Both the position numbers and the translations under genes were made by a program. The notes under the pieces are model-generated. The model had not been told where the DNA came from, made no database searches, and saw nothing but the letters and a program-made list of their open reading frames with translations. A DNA stretch of 64,000 nucleotides from Betaproteobacteria bacterium (GTDB lineage: Bacteria > Pseudomonadota > Gammaproteobacteria > Burkholderiales > Casimicrobiaceae), in assembly GCA_016861105.1 (NCBI GenBank), contig BOKS01000003.1, positions 283,765-347,764 on the forward strand. The letters run 5' to 3'. Numbering within the stretch: position 1 is the stretch's first letter; each line of letters opens with the position of its first letter. Below are positions 33,786 through 44,548 of the stretch, piece by piece.

Positions 33786-35042
33786 ATGCCCAAGAACCTG
33801 TTTCCGTTGGACAACACAAAGAAGTTCAGGGACCAGAAGATCGTCGGACACAATCGCTGGCACCCGGACATTCCCGCGGCCGTGACCATCAAGCCCGGCG
33901 AAGTGTTCCGGGCCGATTGCCGCGAGTGGTTCGACGGCGCGATCAAGAACGACGACTCCGCGGACGACATCCGGCACGCCCCGCTGCCGGGGGTGCACGT
34001 GCTTTCGGGGCCGTTCCACGTCGAGGGGGCTGAACCGGGCGATCTGTTGATCGTCGACATCCTCGAGATCGACGCATGCGACCAGCAGGACTCGGGCCCG
34101 TTCTCGGGCATGGGGTGGGGCTACACGGGCGTGTTCGCCACGAAGAACGGAGGCGGCTTCCTGACCGAACGCTTCCCCGACGCCTACAAGGTGATCTGGG
34201 ACTTCAGGGGCGACGTCGCGACCTCGCGCCACATTCCCGATCTCTCGTACGTCGGCATCCACCATCCGGGCCTGATGGGCACGGCGCCGTCGAAGGAGCT
34301 GCTCGCGAAGTGGACGAAACGCGAGACCGACCTGATTGCGACCAACCCCAGCCGCGTTCCGCCGCTGGCCCTGCCGCCGCTTCCGGACAGCGCCATCCTC
34401 GGGTCGCTGACGGGCGCCGAGTTCGATCGCGTCGCGCGCGAGGCCGCCCGGACCGCGCCGCCGCGCGAGAACGGCGGCAACCAGGACATCAAGAACCTCA
34501 CCGCGGGAAGCCGGGTCTTCTACCCGGTGTTCGTCCCCGGCGCGAAGCTCTCGTTCGGCGACCTGCACTTCTCGCAGGGCGACGGCGAGATCACGTTCTG
34601 CGGCGCGATCGAGATGGGCGGGTTCATGGACCTGCACGTCGACCTGATCAAGGGCGGCATGGAGAAGTACGGCATCCGCGAGAACGCCATGTTCATGCCC
34701 GGCCTGCGCGATCCGCAGTACTCCCACTGGCTCGCGTTCTCCGGCGTCTCCGTAGACAAGAACGGCAAGCAGCATTACCTCGATTCGGGGCTTGCGTACG
34801 CGAACGCCTGCCACCACGCGATCGACTACCTGATGAAGTTCGGCTACACCGACATCCAGGCCTACATGATCCTGGGGACGGCGCCGGTCGAAGGGCGGTT
34901 GTCCGGCGTCGTGGACATCCCGAACGCGTGCTCGACGATCTACATCCCCACGGGCATCTTCGACTTCGACGTCCGTCCGTCGAAGACCGGCAAGCCGCAC
35001 CAGGTGAAACAGGGCGCCCAGGTGCCGAGGTCGCCGAACTGA
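33786..35042 (+). CDS. fmdA: Formamidase / acetamidase
   Basis: A 418-residue cytoplasmic amidase of the FmdA_AmdA family, hydrolysing formamide (or acetamide) to ammonia and the carboxylate. It begins MPKNLFPLDNTKKFRDQKIV and includes VHVLSGPFHVEGAEPGDLL, GIHHPGLMGTAPS, and the strongly conserved FGDLHFSQGDGEITFCGAIE. Length matches known formamidases (about 405-420). A GAGAGG site precedes the ATG. Flanked by two fmdB genes and an AmiS/UreI channel, with formate dehydrogenase downstream; that context favours formamide as substrate over longer amides. Confidence 0.93.
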   Translation: MPKNLFPLDNTKKFRDQKIVGHNRWHPDIPAAVTIKPGEVFRADCREWFDGAIKNDDSADDIRHAPLPGVHVLSGPFHVEGAEPGDLLIVDILEIDACDQQDSGPFSGMGWGYTGVFATKNGGGFLTERFPDAYKVIWDFRGDVATSRHIPDLSYVGIHHPGLMGTAPSKELLAKWTKRETDLIATNPSRVPPLALPPLPDSAILGSLTGAEFDRVAREAARTAPPRENGGNQDIKNLTAGSRVFYPVFVPGAKLSFGDLHFSQGDGEITFCGAIEMGGFMDLHVDLIKGGMEKYGIRENAMFMPGLRDPQYSHWLAFSGVSVDKNGKQHYLDSGLAYANACHHAIDYLMKFGYTDIQAYMILGTAPVEGRLSGVVDIPNACSTIYIPTGIFDFDVRPSKTGKPHQVKQGAQVPRSPN

Positions 35043-35067
35043 CGTCGCGGCGGGCCGAGTGAGCGTT

Positions 35068-35101
35068 GGCTCGTCCCGGCTCCGCGGGGACGGGACGAGC
35101 C
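35068..35101 (+). promoter_or_regulatory. Strong intergenic hairpin between fmdA and amiS
   Basis: GGCTCGTCCC (35068-35077) pairs perfectly with GGGACGAGCC (35092-35101) around a 14-base loop. There is no T run, so it is more likely an RNA-stabilising or processing stem, or a partial terminator that lowers amiS relative to fmdA, than a full terminator. Confidence 0.6.
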
Positions 35102-35134
35102 AGGAAGACTGGTAGTCGACCGGGGGAACGCACC

Positions 35135-35650
35135 ATGCTGCTGGGACTGGCGTTGTTCTATGTCGGCGCCGTGCTCTGCCTGAACGGCCTCTGGCTGCTC
35201 GGGCAGATCGGCGACAACGAAATCGCCGTGATCGACGTCTTCGTCGGCGGCGTCACTTTGCTGGTAGCGTTGTACAGCGCATTCGGGGCCGGCGCCGACC
35301 TCGGATCGGTCAAGGGGGCGGCGCTGACGCTCCTGTTCACGTTCACGTACCTCTGGGTGGCGATCAATCGATACAACGGCGCGGACGGGCGCGGCCTCGG
35401 CTGGTTCTGCCTGTTCGTGGCGATCACCGCGATCCCCGTGACGATCGAGACGCTGCAGGGGGCCCAGACGACGTGGGGGGTGTGGTTCGGCCTGTCGTGG
35501 GGAGCGTGGGGAATCCTGTGGTTCATGTTCTTCCTGCTCCTCGTGCTGAAGAAGCCGATCGCCAAGTTGACGGGTGCCGTCACCGTGCTGCAGGGCATAT
35601 TGACCGGGTGGCTGCCGGGCTACCTGCTGCTTAGCGGCAGGTTGACCTGA
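35135..35650 (+). CDS. amiS: AmiS/UreI-family amide/urea channel
   Basis: A 171-residue inner-membrane protein with six helices. It opens MLLGLALFYVGAVLCLNGLW and contains the family segments LFTFTYLWVAINRYNGADGR, FGLSWGAWGILWFMFFLLL and TGWLPGYLLL. AmiS/UreI proteins are proton-gated or passive channels for urea and short amides. Encoded directly after the amidase and most likely delivers formamide to it. Start chosen at the ATG that begins the first helix. Confidence 0.92.
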   Translation: MLLGLALFYVGAVLCLNGLWLLGQIGDNEIAVIDVFVGGVTLLVALYSAFGAGADLGSVKGAALTLLFTFTYLWVAINRYNGADGRGLGWFCLFVAITAIPVTIETLQGAQTTWGVWFGLSWGAWGILWFMFFLLLVLKKPIAKLTGAVTVLQGILTGWLPGYLLLSGRLT

Positions 35651-35708
35651 GCCGATCGCGACCGTCACCGGTTGTGATCGCCGACATGGACATCGAGGAG
35701 GCATCGGC

Positions 35709-35939
35709 ATGCCGCTGTACGACTATCGCTGCGGGAGCTGCGGGAACTTCCGGGAGTTCCGGCGGATGAGCGAATCCGACTCGGCGGTGGCCTGCCCCGC
35801 CTGCGGCACGCCGTCGGGCAGGGTGATCGCGACGCCGTTCCTCGGCGGCGGCGATCCGGGGCGCCCGGTCGCGGTGCAGCGCTACGGGGCGTCGGGCATC
35901 CGGCACGTCTGCGGTCACGGCTGCACGCACTCGCACTGA
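35709..35939 (+). CDS. fmdB: FmdB-family zinc-ribbon regulatory protein (second copy)
   Basis: A 76-residue protein with the full four-cysteine ribbon: YDYRCGSCGNFREF and ACPACGTPSGRVIATPF. The C-terminus is His/Cys-rich (HVCGHGCTHSH) and could add a metal site. GAGG precedes the ATG by about ten bases. This is the canonical FmdB, in contrast to the first copy, which lacks one cysteine. Confidence 0.85.
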   Translation: MPLYDYRCGSCGNFREFRRMSESDSAVACPACGTPSGRVIATPFLGGGDPGRPVAVQRYGASGIRHVCGHGCTHSH

Positions 35940-36006
35940 CGCGAACGCGACGTCGGCTCGCGGCTTGGCGCGCAGGCGTGGTGCCGACGCGGGACTGCGG
36001 GTTGCG

Positions 36007-36396
36007 ATGAGGCAGCTGCTCCTGATCGGTGCCAGTGGGACGATCGGGTCGATTGCCCGCTACCTGGCGGGCATTGCGGTCATTCGCTTCGCGGGCGTCG
36101 CCTTTCCGTACAACACGTTGCTCGTGAACGTCGTCGGATCGCTGGTCATGGGATTGCTGATGGCCTGGCTGCTGGAATCGGATCTGGCGCCGCCGCTCGC
36201 CGCGGACGTCCGGCTGTTCGTCGCGGTCGGCGTCCTCGGTGGCTTCACCACGTTCTCGAGCTTCTCGGCCGATGTCGCTGTGCTCTGGGAACGAGGGGCA
36301 CCGCTCGCATCCGCCGCGTACGTGCTCACCTCGGTCACGCTGTCGATTGCCGCAGTGTTCGTCGGGTTGCATCTGGGACGGCGACTGTTCGGGTGA
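36007..36396 (+). CDS. crcB: CrcB/Fluc-type fluoride exporter
   Basis: A 129-residue, four-helix membrane protein. Visible Fluc signatures are GTIGSIARYLAG near the N-terminus, YNTLLVNVVGSLVMGLL with the pore Asn, and GGFTTFSSFSADVAVL with the Phe-box and Na+/F- track residues. Fluc proteins act as dimers exporting fluoride. No fluoride riboswitch was recognised upstream. Its place inside an amide cassette is unusual; it could be a hitch-hiker or relate to fluorinated amides. Confidence 0.92.
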   Translation: MRQLLLIGASGTIGSIARYLAGIAVIRFAGVAFPYNTLLVNVVGSLVMGLLMAWLLESDLAPPLAADVRLFVAVGVLGGFTTFSSFSADVAVLWERGAPLASAAYVLTSVTLSIAAVFVGLHLGRRLFG

Positions 36397-36556
36397 TGCG
36401 CCACCTGCAACAAGGAAGCGCCGGCTCGAACCGGGTCGCGGCGCGAAGCGATGCGAAGTGGCCGATCGGCGTGCAGCAGTCGCCGTGCGTGTCCGATCCG
36501 ATTCAGCGGATGCAGGGTCGCGAGAGCACATGGTGCGAGATGTTGCCGGATTGTCC

Positions 36557-37378
36557 ATGACGACGTCGCGCGGCCTGTGCGCGCGGAGGGAACCTGAATC
36601 GGGCGCGATGGTGGCAGGCATCGTGGCGCGCGTCGTCGCGGGGAGGGCGGGGTCGCCGGCAGGCTGCCTGTCGCCGCGCAGGTACCTCGGCCACCGGGAC
36701 AGTCGGACCTGCTTCGCGATCGGCGCACTGGCGGGAACGACACTGCCGGAGATGCTTCCCCGGGCCTTCGACCGTCTCGGGACGGCGCACGGGACACTGT
36801 CGCTGCTGCTGCCCGGTGCGGCCAGCCGCCCTGCGCTCGATCGGCACTTTCATTGCCGTGCGAAGCGTCGTCCGCGCCGGGCGCTCTGCTACGCCGGCGA
36901 CGCCCGCGAAATGGGCTCGGGAAGCCGATCCCGGCGGCGCCTCCTGCTTGCGGGCGATCTGATCCACAACGCGGTCGACGGATCGCTGATCGTTGCGGCG
37001 TTCGGGACGGACCAGACGCTCGGCCTGGCGGCGGCGGCAATCCTCATCCGCGATGTCCCTGGCAAGATCGCGGTGATACTCGTGCTGGTACACTCCCAGT
37101 GGAAGCGCGGCGCCGCGCTCGGGTTGATTGCGTTGTCGATTCCGGGGATCGTGGGTGGCGGGATCGCGGCCGGCCGCTCGATCGAGCGCGCGAGCGAGGC
37201 GAGCCCCCTGCTCCTGTTGTTCGCCATGGCCATGATGCGTTACGTCGCGATCGTGGAGCTGTTGCCCGGCATTGGCCCGGAAGTCCGCGCGTTGGTCACG
37301 TCGAGGCGCGCCGCGTTGATGCTCCGCGGCACCGTCTGCGTGAGCGCCACGCACCGGGCGGCGGAGGCGTGGACCTAG
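36557..37378 (+). pseudogene. Degenerate ZIP-like metal transporter (possible pseudogene)
   Basis: The frame resembles ZIP metal permeases but with damaged metal sites. GDLIHNAVDGSLIVAAF keeps the HNxxDG motif of helix 4, while the helix 5 motif normally HEIPxE reads IRDVPGK, and the first helices are interrupted by basic, non-hydrophobic residues (GAASRPALDRHFHCRAKRRP). This pattern suggests frameshifts or decay rather than a working 12-kDa-per-half ZIP. Start is arbitrary (ATG at 36557). A diverged non-transporting paralogue is the alternative. Confidence 0.5.
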
Positions 37379-37417
37379 GCCGCCCGACCCGCGGCTCGCC
37401 CTGCCCTTTCGACAGCG

Positions 37418-39115
<1,698 letters not shown>

Positions 39116-39120
39116 CGACG

Positions 39121-41853
39121 ATGGTCCGCTTCGACCTCGACGGCGCTCCCGTCGAAGCCCGCGAAGGCGAATCGATCCTCGAGGCGGCGCGCCGTCACGG
39201 CGCGTCGATTCCGACGCTCTGCCACAAGCACGGCTACCGTGCGGACGGCAACTGTCGCGCCTGCGTCGTCGAGATCGAGGGCGAGCGCGTGCTGGCGCCG
39301 TCCTGCTGCCGTCATCCGTCGCGCGACATGAAGGTCCGCACGACGACCGAGCGCGTCCGCCGGGCCCAGAAGATGGTGCTGGAACTGCTGCTCGCGGACG
39401 TGCCGGCCGACCACGCAAGCGCTCCCTACCGGCACGATTCGGAGCTCGCGACGTGGGCGAGGGCGCTCGGTGTCTCGGGGGGGCGATTCGTGCCTCGCGA
39501 CCCGCCGCCCGCCGATGTCTCCCATCCGGCGATCGCCGTGAACCTCGACGCCTGCATCCAGTGCGGACGATGCGTGCGTGCCTGCCGGGAGGAGCAAGGC
39601 AACGACGTGATCGGCATGGCGTTCCGCGGCGCGCACGCGCAGATCGTGTTCGATACGGGCGAGGCGCTCGGGTCGAGTACCTGCGTGGCCTGCGGCGAGT
39701 GCGTGCAGGCGTGCCCGACGGGGGCACTGGCGCCCGCCGCAGACGTTGCCAGGCAGGCGCCGGAGCGCAGCGTCGATTCGCTGTGTCCGTTCTGCGGCGT
39801 CGGCTGCCAGGTGACCTACAGGATTCGCGACGACCGGATCGTGTGGACCGACGGCCGCGACGGGCCCGCCAACGCTTCGCGACTGTGCGTCAAGGGCCGG
39901 TACGGCTTCGACTACGCGTTCCACGCGGAACGGCTGACGCGTCCGCTCGTGCGCCGCGACGGAGCGGCCAAGACGGCGGAGCTGCTGCCGCCGGCGTCGT
40001 TAGGCGAGGTGTTCCGCGAGGCGAGCTGGGAAGAGGCGCTCGATCTCGCGGCGGGGGGGCTGCGCCGGCTGCGCGAAGCGTACAGCTCGACGGCGCTGGC
40101 TGGCTTCGGCTCGGCCAAGTGCAGCAACGAGGAGGCCTACCTCTTCCAGAAGCTCGTGCGCATCGGCTTCGGCAACAACAACGTCGACCACTGCACGCGG
40201 CTCTGCCACGCTTCGTCGGTCGCCGCGCTCCTCGAGGGCATCGGCTCGGCGGCGGTCTCCAACCCGGTGCGCGACGTCGAGCACGCGGACTTCATCCTCG
40301 TGATCGGCGCCAACCCGACCGAGAACCACCCGGTCGCGGCCACCTGGATCAAGAACGCCGCGCGGCGGGGCGCGACGCTGGTCGTCGCCGACCCCCGGCG
40401 CAACGACCTGATGCGGCATGCATCGATTCCGCTGTGCTTCCGCGCCGACACCGACATCGCGCTGCTGCAGGCATTGCTGCACGTGATCATCGACGAGGGC
40501 CTGGTCAACGAGCCCTTTGTGCGCGAGCGCGTGCGCGAGTTCGAGGCGCTGAAGGCCGGGGTTGCGGGCGCAACGCCCGAGGCGATGGCACCGGTCTGCG
40601 GCATCGACGCGGCGACGCTGCGCGACGTGGCCCGGCGCTACGCGACCGCGAAGGCCGCGATGATCCTGTGGGGCATGGGAATCTCGCAGCACACGCACGG
40701 CACCGACAATGCGCGCTGCCTCATTGCGTTGGCGCTCGTCACCGGCCAGATCGGCCGTCCCGGCACCGGCCTCCATCCGTTGCGCGGCCAGAACAACGTC
40801 CAGGGCGCGTCCGACGCCGGCCTGATCCCGATGTTCCTGCCCGACTACCGTCCGGCCGCCGACGCCGAGGCGCGCGCGGCGTTCGCCGATCGGTGGGGCG
40901 CGCCGCTGAACGCCACGCGCGGGCTCACCGTCGTGGAGATCACGCACGCGATCCACGCCGGCACGATCCGCGGCATGTACATCGTCGGCGAGAATCCGGC
41001 GATGTCGGACCCCGACGCCCGTCACGTCCGGGCGGCGCTGGCGAGCCTCGAGCACCTGGTCGTGCAGGACATCTTCCCGACCGAAACCGCCGGCTTCGCC
41101 GACGTGATCCTCCCGGCGACCTCGTTCTTCGAGAAGACCGGGAGCTTCACCAACACGGATCGCACGGTCCAGCTGGCGCGGCGCGCGCTCGATCCTCCGG
41201 GGGATGCGCGCGCCGACCTGTGGATCGTCGTTGAGATGGCGCGGCGCATGGGCCTGGACTGGCGCTACGAAGGCCCGGAGGCGGGCGTGGCCGCGGTGCA
41301 TGAGGAAATGCGGCTGCTGATGCCTTCGATGCAAGGCATCACCTGGGAGCGGCTCGAGCGGGAGGGGGCCGTGACCTACCCGTGCCACGACGCCGACGAC
41401 CCCGGCGAGCCGATCGTGTTCCGGTCCGCCTTTCCGACGGCCGACGGCCGGGGACGCCTGGTCGCCGTCACGCGCTCGGCGGCCGCCGAGCCCGTCGATC
41501 GCGAGTTCCCGCTGGTGCTGATCACGGGCCGCGAACTCGAGCACTGGCACACAGGCGCGATGACGCGACGCGCGACGGTCCTCGACGCGCTCGAGCCGGA
41601 GCCCACGGCGTCGCTGCATCCGCGTGAGCTGGCCCGCTTGGGAGCGGTCGCCGGCGCGCCCGTGACCGTCGAGACGCGGCGCGGCGCGATCACGCTGTCC
41701 GCGCGCGAGGATTCGCGCATGCCCGAGGGCGCGGTGTTCGTTCCGTTCTGCTTCGTCGAGGCGGCGGCGAACCTGCTGACCCATTCCGCGCTCGACCCTG
41801 TCGGCAAGATTCCCGGCTTCAAGTATTGCGCCGCCCGGGTCCGGGCGGCCTGA
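39121..41853 (+). CDS. fdsA: Formate dehydrogenase alpha subunit (molybdenum/tungsten, NAD-linked)
   Basis: A 910-residue cytoplasmic molybdoenzyme oxidising formate to CO2. N-terminal [2Fe-2S] ligands: C34, C45, C48, C62/63. Ferredoxin-like [4Fe-4S] ligands follow (CIQCGRCVRAC about 145-155; CVACGECVQAC about 188-198), and the catalytic-domain cluster (CPFCGVGC, with C256). The Mo-ligand Cys is C362 in DHCTRLCHASSVAAL, next to His363, matching Sec140-His141 of E. coli FdhF. The C-terminal molybdopterin-binding domain ends AANLLTHSALDPVGKIPGFK, typical of FDH. No fdsC or fdsD maturation genes are seen in the window. Confidence 0.95.
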   Translation: MVRFDLDGAPVEAREGESILEAARRHGASIPTLCHKHGYRADGNCRACVVEIEGERVLAPSCCRHPSRDMKVRTTTERVRRAQKMVLELLLADVPADHASAPYRHDSELATWARALGVSGGRFVPRDPPPADVSHPAIAVNLDACIQCGRCVRACREEQGNDVIGMAFRGAHAQIVFDTGEALGSSTCVACGECVQACPTGALAPAADVARQAPERSVDSLCPFCGVGCQVTYRIRDDRIVWTDGRDGPANASRLCVKGRYGFDYAFHAERLTRPLVRRDGAAKTAELLPPASLGEVFREASWEEALDLAAGGLRRLREAYSSTALAGFGSAKCSNEEAYLFQKLVRIGFGNNNVDHCTRLCHASSVAALLEGIGSAAVSNPVRDVEHADFILVIGANPTENHPVAATWIKNAARRGATLVVADPRRNDLMRHASIPLCFRADTDIALLQALLHVIIDEGLVNEPFVRERVREFEALKAGVAGATPEAMAPVCGIDAATLRDVARRYATAKAAMILWGMGISQHTHGTDNARCLIALALVTGQIGRPGTGLHPLRGQNNVQGASDAGLIPMFLPDYRPAADAEARAAFADRWGAPLNATRGLTVVEITHAIHAGTIRGMYIVGENPAMSDPDARHVRAALASLEHLVVQDIFPTETAGFADVILPATSFFEKTGSFTNTDRTVQLARRALDPPGDARADLWIVVEMARRMGLDWRYEGPEAGVAAVHEEMRLLMPSMQGITWERLEREGAVTYPCHDADDPGEPIVFRSAFPTADGRGRLVAVTRSAAAEPVDREFPLVLITGRELEHWHTGAMTRRATVLDALEPEPTASLHPRELARLGAVAGAPVTVETRRGAITLSAREDSRMPEGAVFVPFCFVEAAANLLTHSALDPVGKIPGFKYCAARVRAA

Positions 41854-42225
41854 CGATCCGGGACCGAGCCGCGGTTCCATCGCTTCCGACGTCGGACGCC
41901 GATTTTCGCAGGCCGACCGACTTGCCGCGGGGAGGACCTCGCGCAACGCTCGTTGTCGTCCGGCAGCCGCCAGTATGGAGATCGCAATCCCCGCCCTTCG
42001 CCAGATCCGCCCGTGCTCGTGCCGATCGGCCGGACCGACGCGTTGACTGCCGGCACTCCTTCTCGGCGCGGCCGGTGAGGCGCTGCCTGCCCGCGCCTGC
42101 GTGCGCGCAGAACGCGTTCCGCGACGTGATCGCGCTTCCCGACGGATGGGGGTCCGGACGGCATGGCGACCGGCCGCGGTGCGAGCGTCTTCGTTGGCTC
42201 GCTGCGCGACGACGGCGTCTATCGC

Positions 42226-42296
42226 GGGCGACGTTTCGACCCTCGGCTCGACGCTCAATGCCCATCTGCACTTTCACTGCGTGGTCATCGCGGCCT
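42226..42296 (+). mobile_element. Possible IS91-family transposase remnant
   Basis: About 70 bases encode STLNAHLHFHCVVI, closely resembling the HUH-type metal-binding strand of IS91-family transposases. The frame on both sides lacks other transposase features, so only a scrap remains. The match is short. Confidence 0.4.
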
Positions 42297-42567
42297 GCTG
42301 CTCGGCGACGACGCGCACCCATGGGGCAACGAACGAGTGGCTCTGCGAGCAGCACCAGATCTACGTGAAGACGATGGGGCGCGCACCGACGCCAACGCCG
42401 CGCACGAGCGCATCGACCGCGCGTTCGCCGCACGCGATCGCGACGCGGCCGACCGCGCGAAGCGGCGCCTCCTGGAGGAGGTCGCGGCGCACTACTGGCA
42501 GGCAGTAGACGGCGATGCGACCCCGCCGGGCCGCGGCGCGGGTCGGCGACGCAAGGTCGTTGCGCAC

Positions 42568-42690
42568 GAGCGTGGCGTGAACACGCATTGACGGGACGAT
42601 CGCGGTTGGCGCAAGGCGCTGCCCCCGACCGCCGGTTCGCCGGCACCGCCACGACGATCGGCTTCGGCATCCGCAGGTCGAGCCCCCGTC
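42568..42690. repeat. Copy B of the metallo-hydrolase tail with upstream 16-mer
   Basis: Positions 42621-42690 match the 3' end of the persulfide-dioxygenase gene (45217 onward) with scattered substitutions. The 16-mer GAGCGTGGCGTGAACA at 42568-42583 also precedes copy C at the same distance, so copies B and C were duplicated as units. Copy B is shorter and more diverged than copy C. Confidence 0.75.
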
Positions 42691-42780
42691 CGGGCGGCGG
42701 ACGCCTCGCGACGCGGGGCGACAGGAGTTTCGAATCTGACCCCGTGCGACCGCGGAACTCATGCGGTCGCGTTGCCGGGA

Positions 42781-43461
42781 TCAGCGTTGGGTTCCCCCAG
42801 CCGGCGGGGCGAGGACGATCATCGCGGCGGCGTAGCGCGCGTCCCCGCAGTCGAGCCGCAGTCGCGCCTGCGTGCGCGCGGCGAGCGCGCGGGTCGCCTC
42901 GAGCGGCAGGTCGAGCGCGCGCGTCGCGCCGGCTGGCAGGTCGAAGAGCGCGGAGTGGCCGTGCAGGTAGCCGTCGCGCGCGCGGTAGTCGGCGGTGCGG
43001 ACTTGGCAGCGCGGGAGCGGCTCGCGGCCTGCGTTGCGCGCCTCGACGCGCACGACGATCGCGCGCGCGTCGCGCGGCCAGGCGGCCTCGGCCGGCACCG
43101 CCAGCGTCGCGCCGCGGCCGGTGAGCGCGGCCTCCCAGGCGAGCAGGGCGCCGCGCTCGGCGACCATGAACGCCGGCACGAAGACCGACGCCGCGACGCC
43201 CACGGTGCCGAGCACAATGACGAGCGCGTCCACGCCCCACACCGCGCCCTGCTTGCGGATCGGTGCGTCCTCGTCCTCGACGTCGTAGGTCCCCGCGTCG
43301 AGGGGCGAGGTCGACTCGGCAACCTTCACCCGCAAGCGGCGACCGAGCACCGCCATGATCCCCGGCCGGAGCTTCGCGAAGAAGGCCCACAGCCAGACCC
43401 AGTAGGCGACGAGCAGCCCGAGGCCGAGCGCGATCGCGGGGACGGAGATCGGAGCGGACAT
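42781..43461 (-). CDS. Uncharacterised membrane protein
   Basis: A 226-residue protein. Two hydrophobic helices (PAIALGLGLLVAYWVWLWAF and WGVDALVIVLGTVGVAASVF) flank a short charged loop. The C-terminal 120 residues look like a periplasmic beta-rich domain (RAIVVRVEARNAGREPLPRC; GYLHGHSALFDLPAGATRAL) with three cysteines. Very high GC, unlike the formamidase part of the island. Family not recognised; it sits between copies B and C of the repeat, so it may have been carried in with them. Confidence 0.65.
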   Translation of the reverse strand: MSAPISVPAIALGLGLLVAYWVWLWAFFAKLRPGIMAVLGRRLRVKVAESTSPLDAGTYDVEDEDAPIRKQGAVWGVDALVIVLGTVGVAASVFVPAFMVAERGALLAWEAALTGRGATLAVPAEAAWPRDARAIVVRVEARNAGREPLPRCQVRTADYRARDGYLHGHSALFDLPAGATRALDLPLEATRALAARTQARLRLDCGDARYAAAMIVLAPPAGGTQR

Positions 43462-43638
43462 GGACGCGACGGCCGCCGTCCCCCGATCCGACGCCGGCGT
43501 CGAACCGGTGCGGGGCGAGAGGGCGGCCGCCCCCCTGCGGTGCCGGGGACGGTTCGCGCACCTTCGCTTAGCCGCGTCCGACGCTCGCCGCGCGGCACGG
43601 CGACCGGCGGCGGTCGACGCCGATGCAGCGCGGCGCGC

Positions 43639-43844
43639 GAGCGTGGCGTGAACAAGCGTTAGCGGTCCCGGCCGGAGCCAGGCGGCGCCCCCAGCCGCCG
43701 GTTCGCCGGCACCGCCACGTCGATCAGCTCCGGCATCGGCAGGTCGAGCCCGTCCACCAGCGCGACGAAGGCCTCGCGCGTGCGCCCGGCAAAGCGCGCG
43801 TTGTGCGCCTTCTCCCAGCCGATCGTCGACACGAGCTGGCCGTG
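43639..43844 (-). pseudogene. Copy C: 3'-terminal fragment of a persulfide-dioxygenase gene
   Basis: Positions 43685-43844 are almost identical to the last 160 bases of the intact gene at 45217-45376 and still encode its C-terminus in frame (VSTIGWEKAHNARFAGRT, then ELIDVAVPANRRLGAP) up to a TAA at 43661-43659. There is no start or metal-binding part. The 16-mer shared with copy B lies at 43639-43654. This is a duplicated gene end, not a functional gene. Confidence 0.85.
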
Positions 43845-43885
43845 TTTGCCGCCGGTGCGTTGTCTCGTCAGCGCGGACGGTTTTT

Positions 43886-44548
43886 TCAGCGAAGCCGACG
43901 GCGACGTGTCGCGGCGAGACCCAACAGACCCACGCCCACGAGCGCAAGCGTCGCCGGCTCCGGTACCAATTGCACCCTTCCGACAAGGAAGTTTCCGAAG
44001 AACTCGTTGTCGCTGGTTCCCACGATTTCCCGGATCTCGATTCGATCGAAGGACAGCGTGCTCGAGACGCCGATGAACGCGAGCACGTCGTCGTCCGCAT
44101 TGAAATCGAAACTGTCGACGACGATCGCCCCGTTGAACAGCGTGATCCGGAACGTCGAATCCACGCAAGCGGTATTGCACGTGTCCGGAAACGACGGGCC
44201 GGGTGGCGTCGACAACGTCGGCTCGTGGAAATCGAAACCGAATGCGAACAGGGGACCGGAAGCGGCGATGTTGAAACTCTCGACATTGCTGACGGCCAGA
44301 TCGAAGGGCTCGGAGATCAACGTGCTCCAATTCACGCCGGACGTCATCGTGGAAGGCGCATGATTGGTGAACGTCAGCGGACCGAGCGTGAATCCGGATC
44401 CGGCGATCGTCGCCGGAATCGCCCCGATCGAGCTTGCGCCGGTAGCCGCGAGAAACGCCGCGCGATTCGTGAACGTCATGATGGCGGCATCGGCGGCCGC
44501 GGAAAGGAGACCGGCGCACAGCGCGACGGCGGCAAGCGGTCGTTTCAT
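43886..44548 (-). CDS. PEP-CTERM sorting-domain protein
   Basis: A 220-residue exported protein. A signal peptide (MKRPLAAVALCAGLL) leads into a beta-rich mature region (FAFGFDFHEPTL; DDDVLAFIGVSS). The C-terminus is a clear exosortase signal: VPEPATLALVGVGLLGLAAT followed by RRRRLR. Such proteins are processed by exosortase/EpsH systems and often end up in the extracellular matrix or biofilm. No exosortase gene is in this window. Base composition is noticeably lower in GC than the surroundings, consistent with acquisition. Confidence 0.9.
   Translation of the reverse strand: MKRPLAAVALCAGLLSAAADAAIMTFTNRAAFLAATGASSIGAIPATIAGSGFTLGPLTFTNHAPSTMTSGVNWSTLISEPFDLAVSNVESFNIAASGPLFAFGFDFHEPTLSTPPGPSFPDTCNTACVDSTFRITLFNGAIVVDSFDFNADDDVLAFIGVSSTLSFDRIEIREIVGTSDNEFFGNFLVGRVQLVPEPATLALVGVGLLGLAATRRRRLR

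Larger units (their letters stand above)
41854..42780. other. Decayed intergenic segment downstream of formate dehydrogenase
   Basis: 927 bases without a convincing gene. A frame at 42163-42591 (142 codons, helical C-terminus ending RRLLEEVAAHYWQAVDG) is open but matches no family. Another frame contains an IS91-like scrap. Copy B of the metallo-hydrolase tail and a half REP-like site (42729-42745) also lie here. The mixture looks like insertion-sequence debris. Confidence 0.6.

Noticed and set aside
36001..36007. Fluoride riboswitch before crcB
   Set aside because: The bases before the ATG lie mostly within and just after the preceding fmdB coding region and do not show the conserved crcB-motif elements.
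42163..42591. A 142-codon gene downstream of formate dehydrogenase
   Set aside because: No family match, no good ribosome-binding site, overlaps IS91-like debris in another frame, and composition resembles shadow frames. Left inside the intergenic description.
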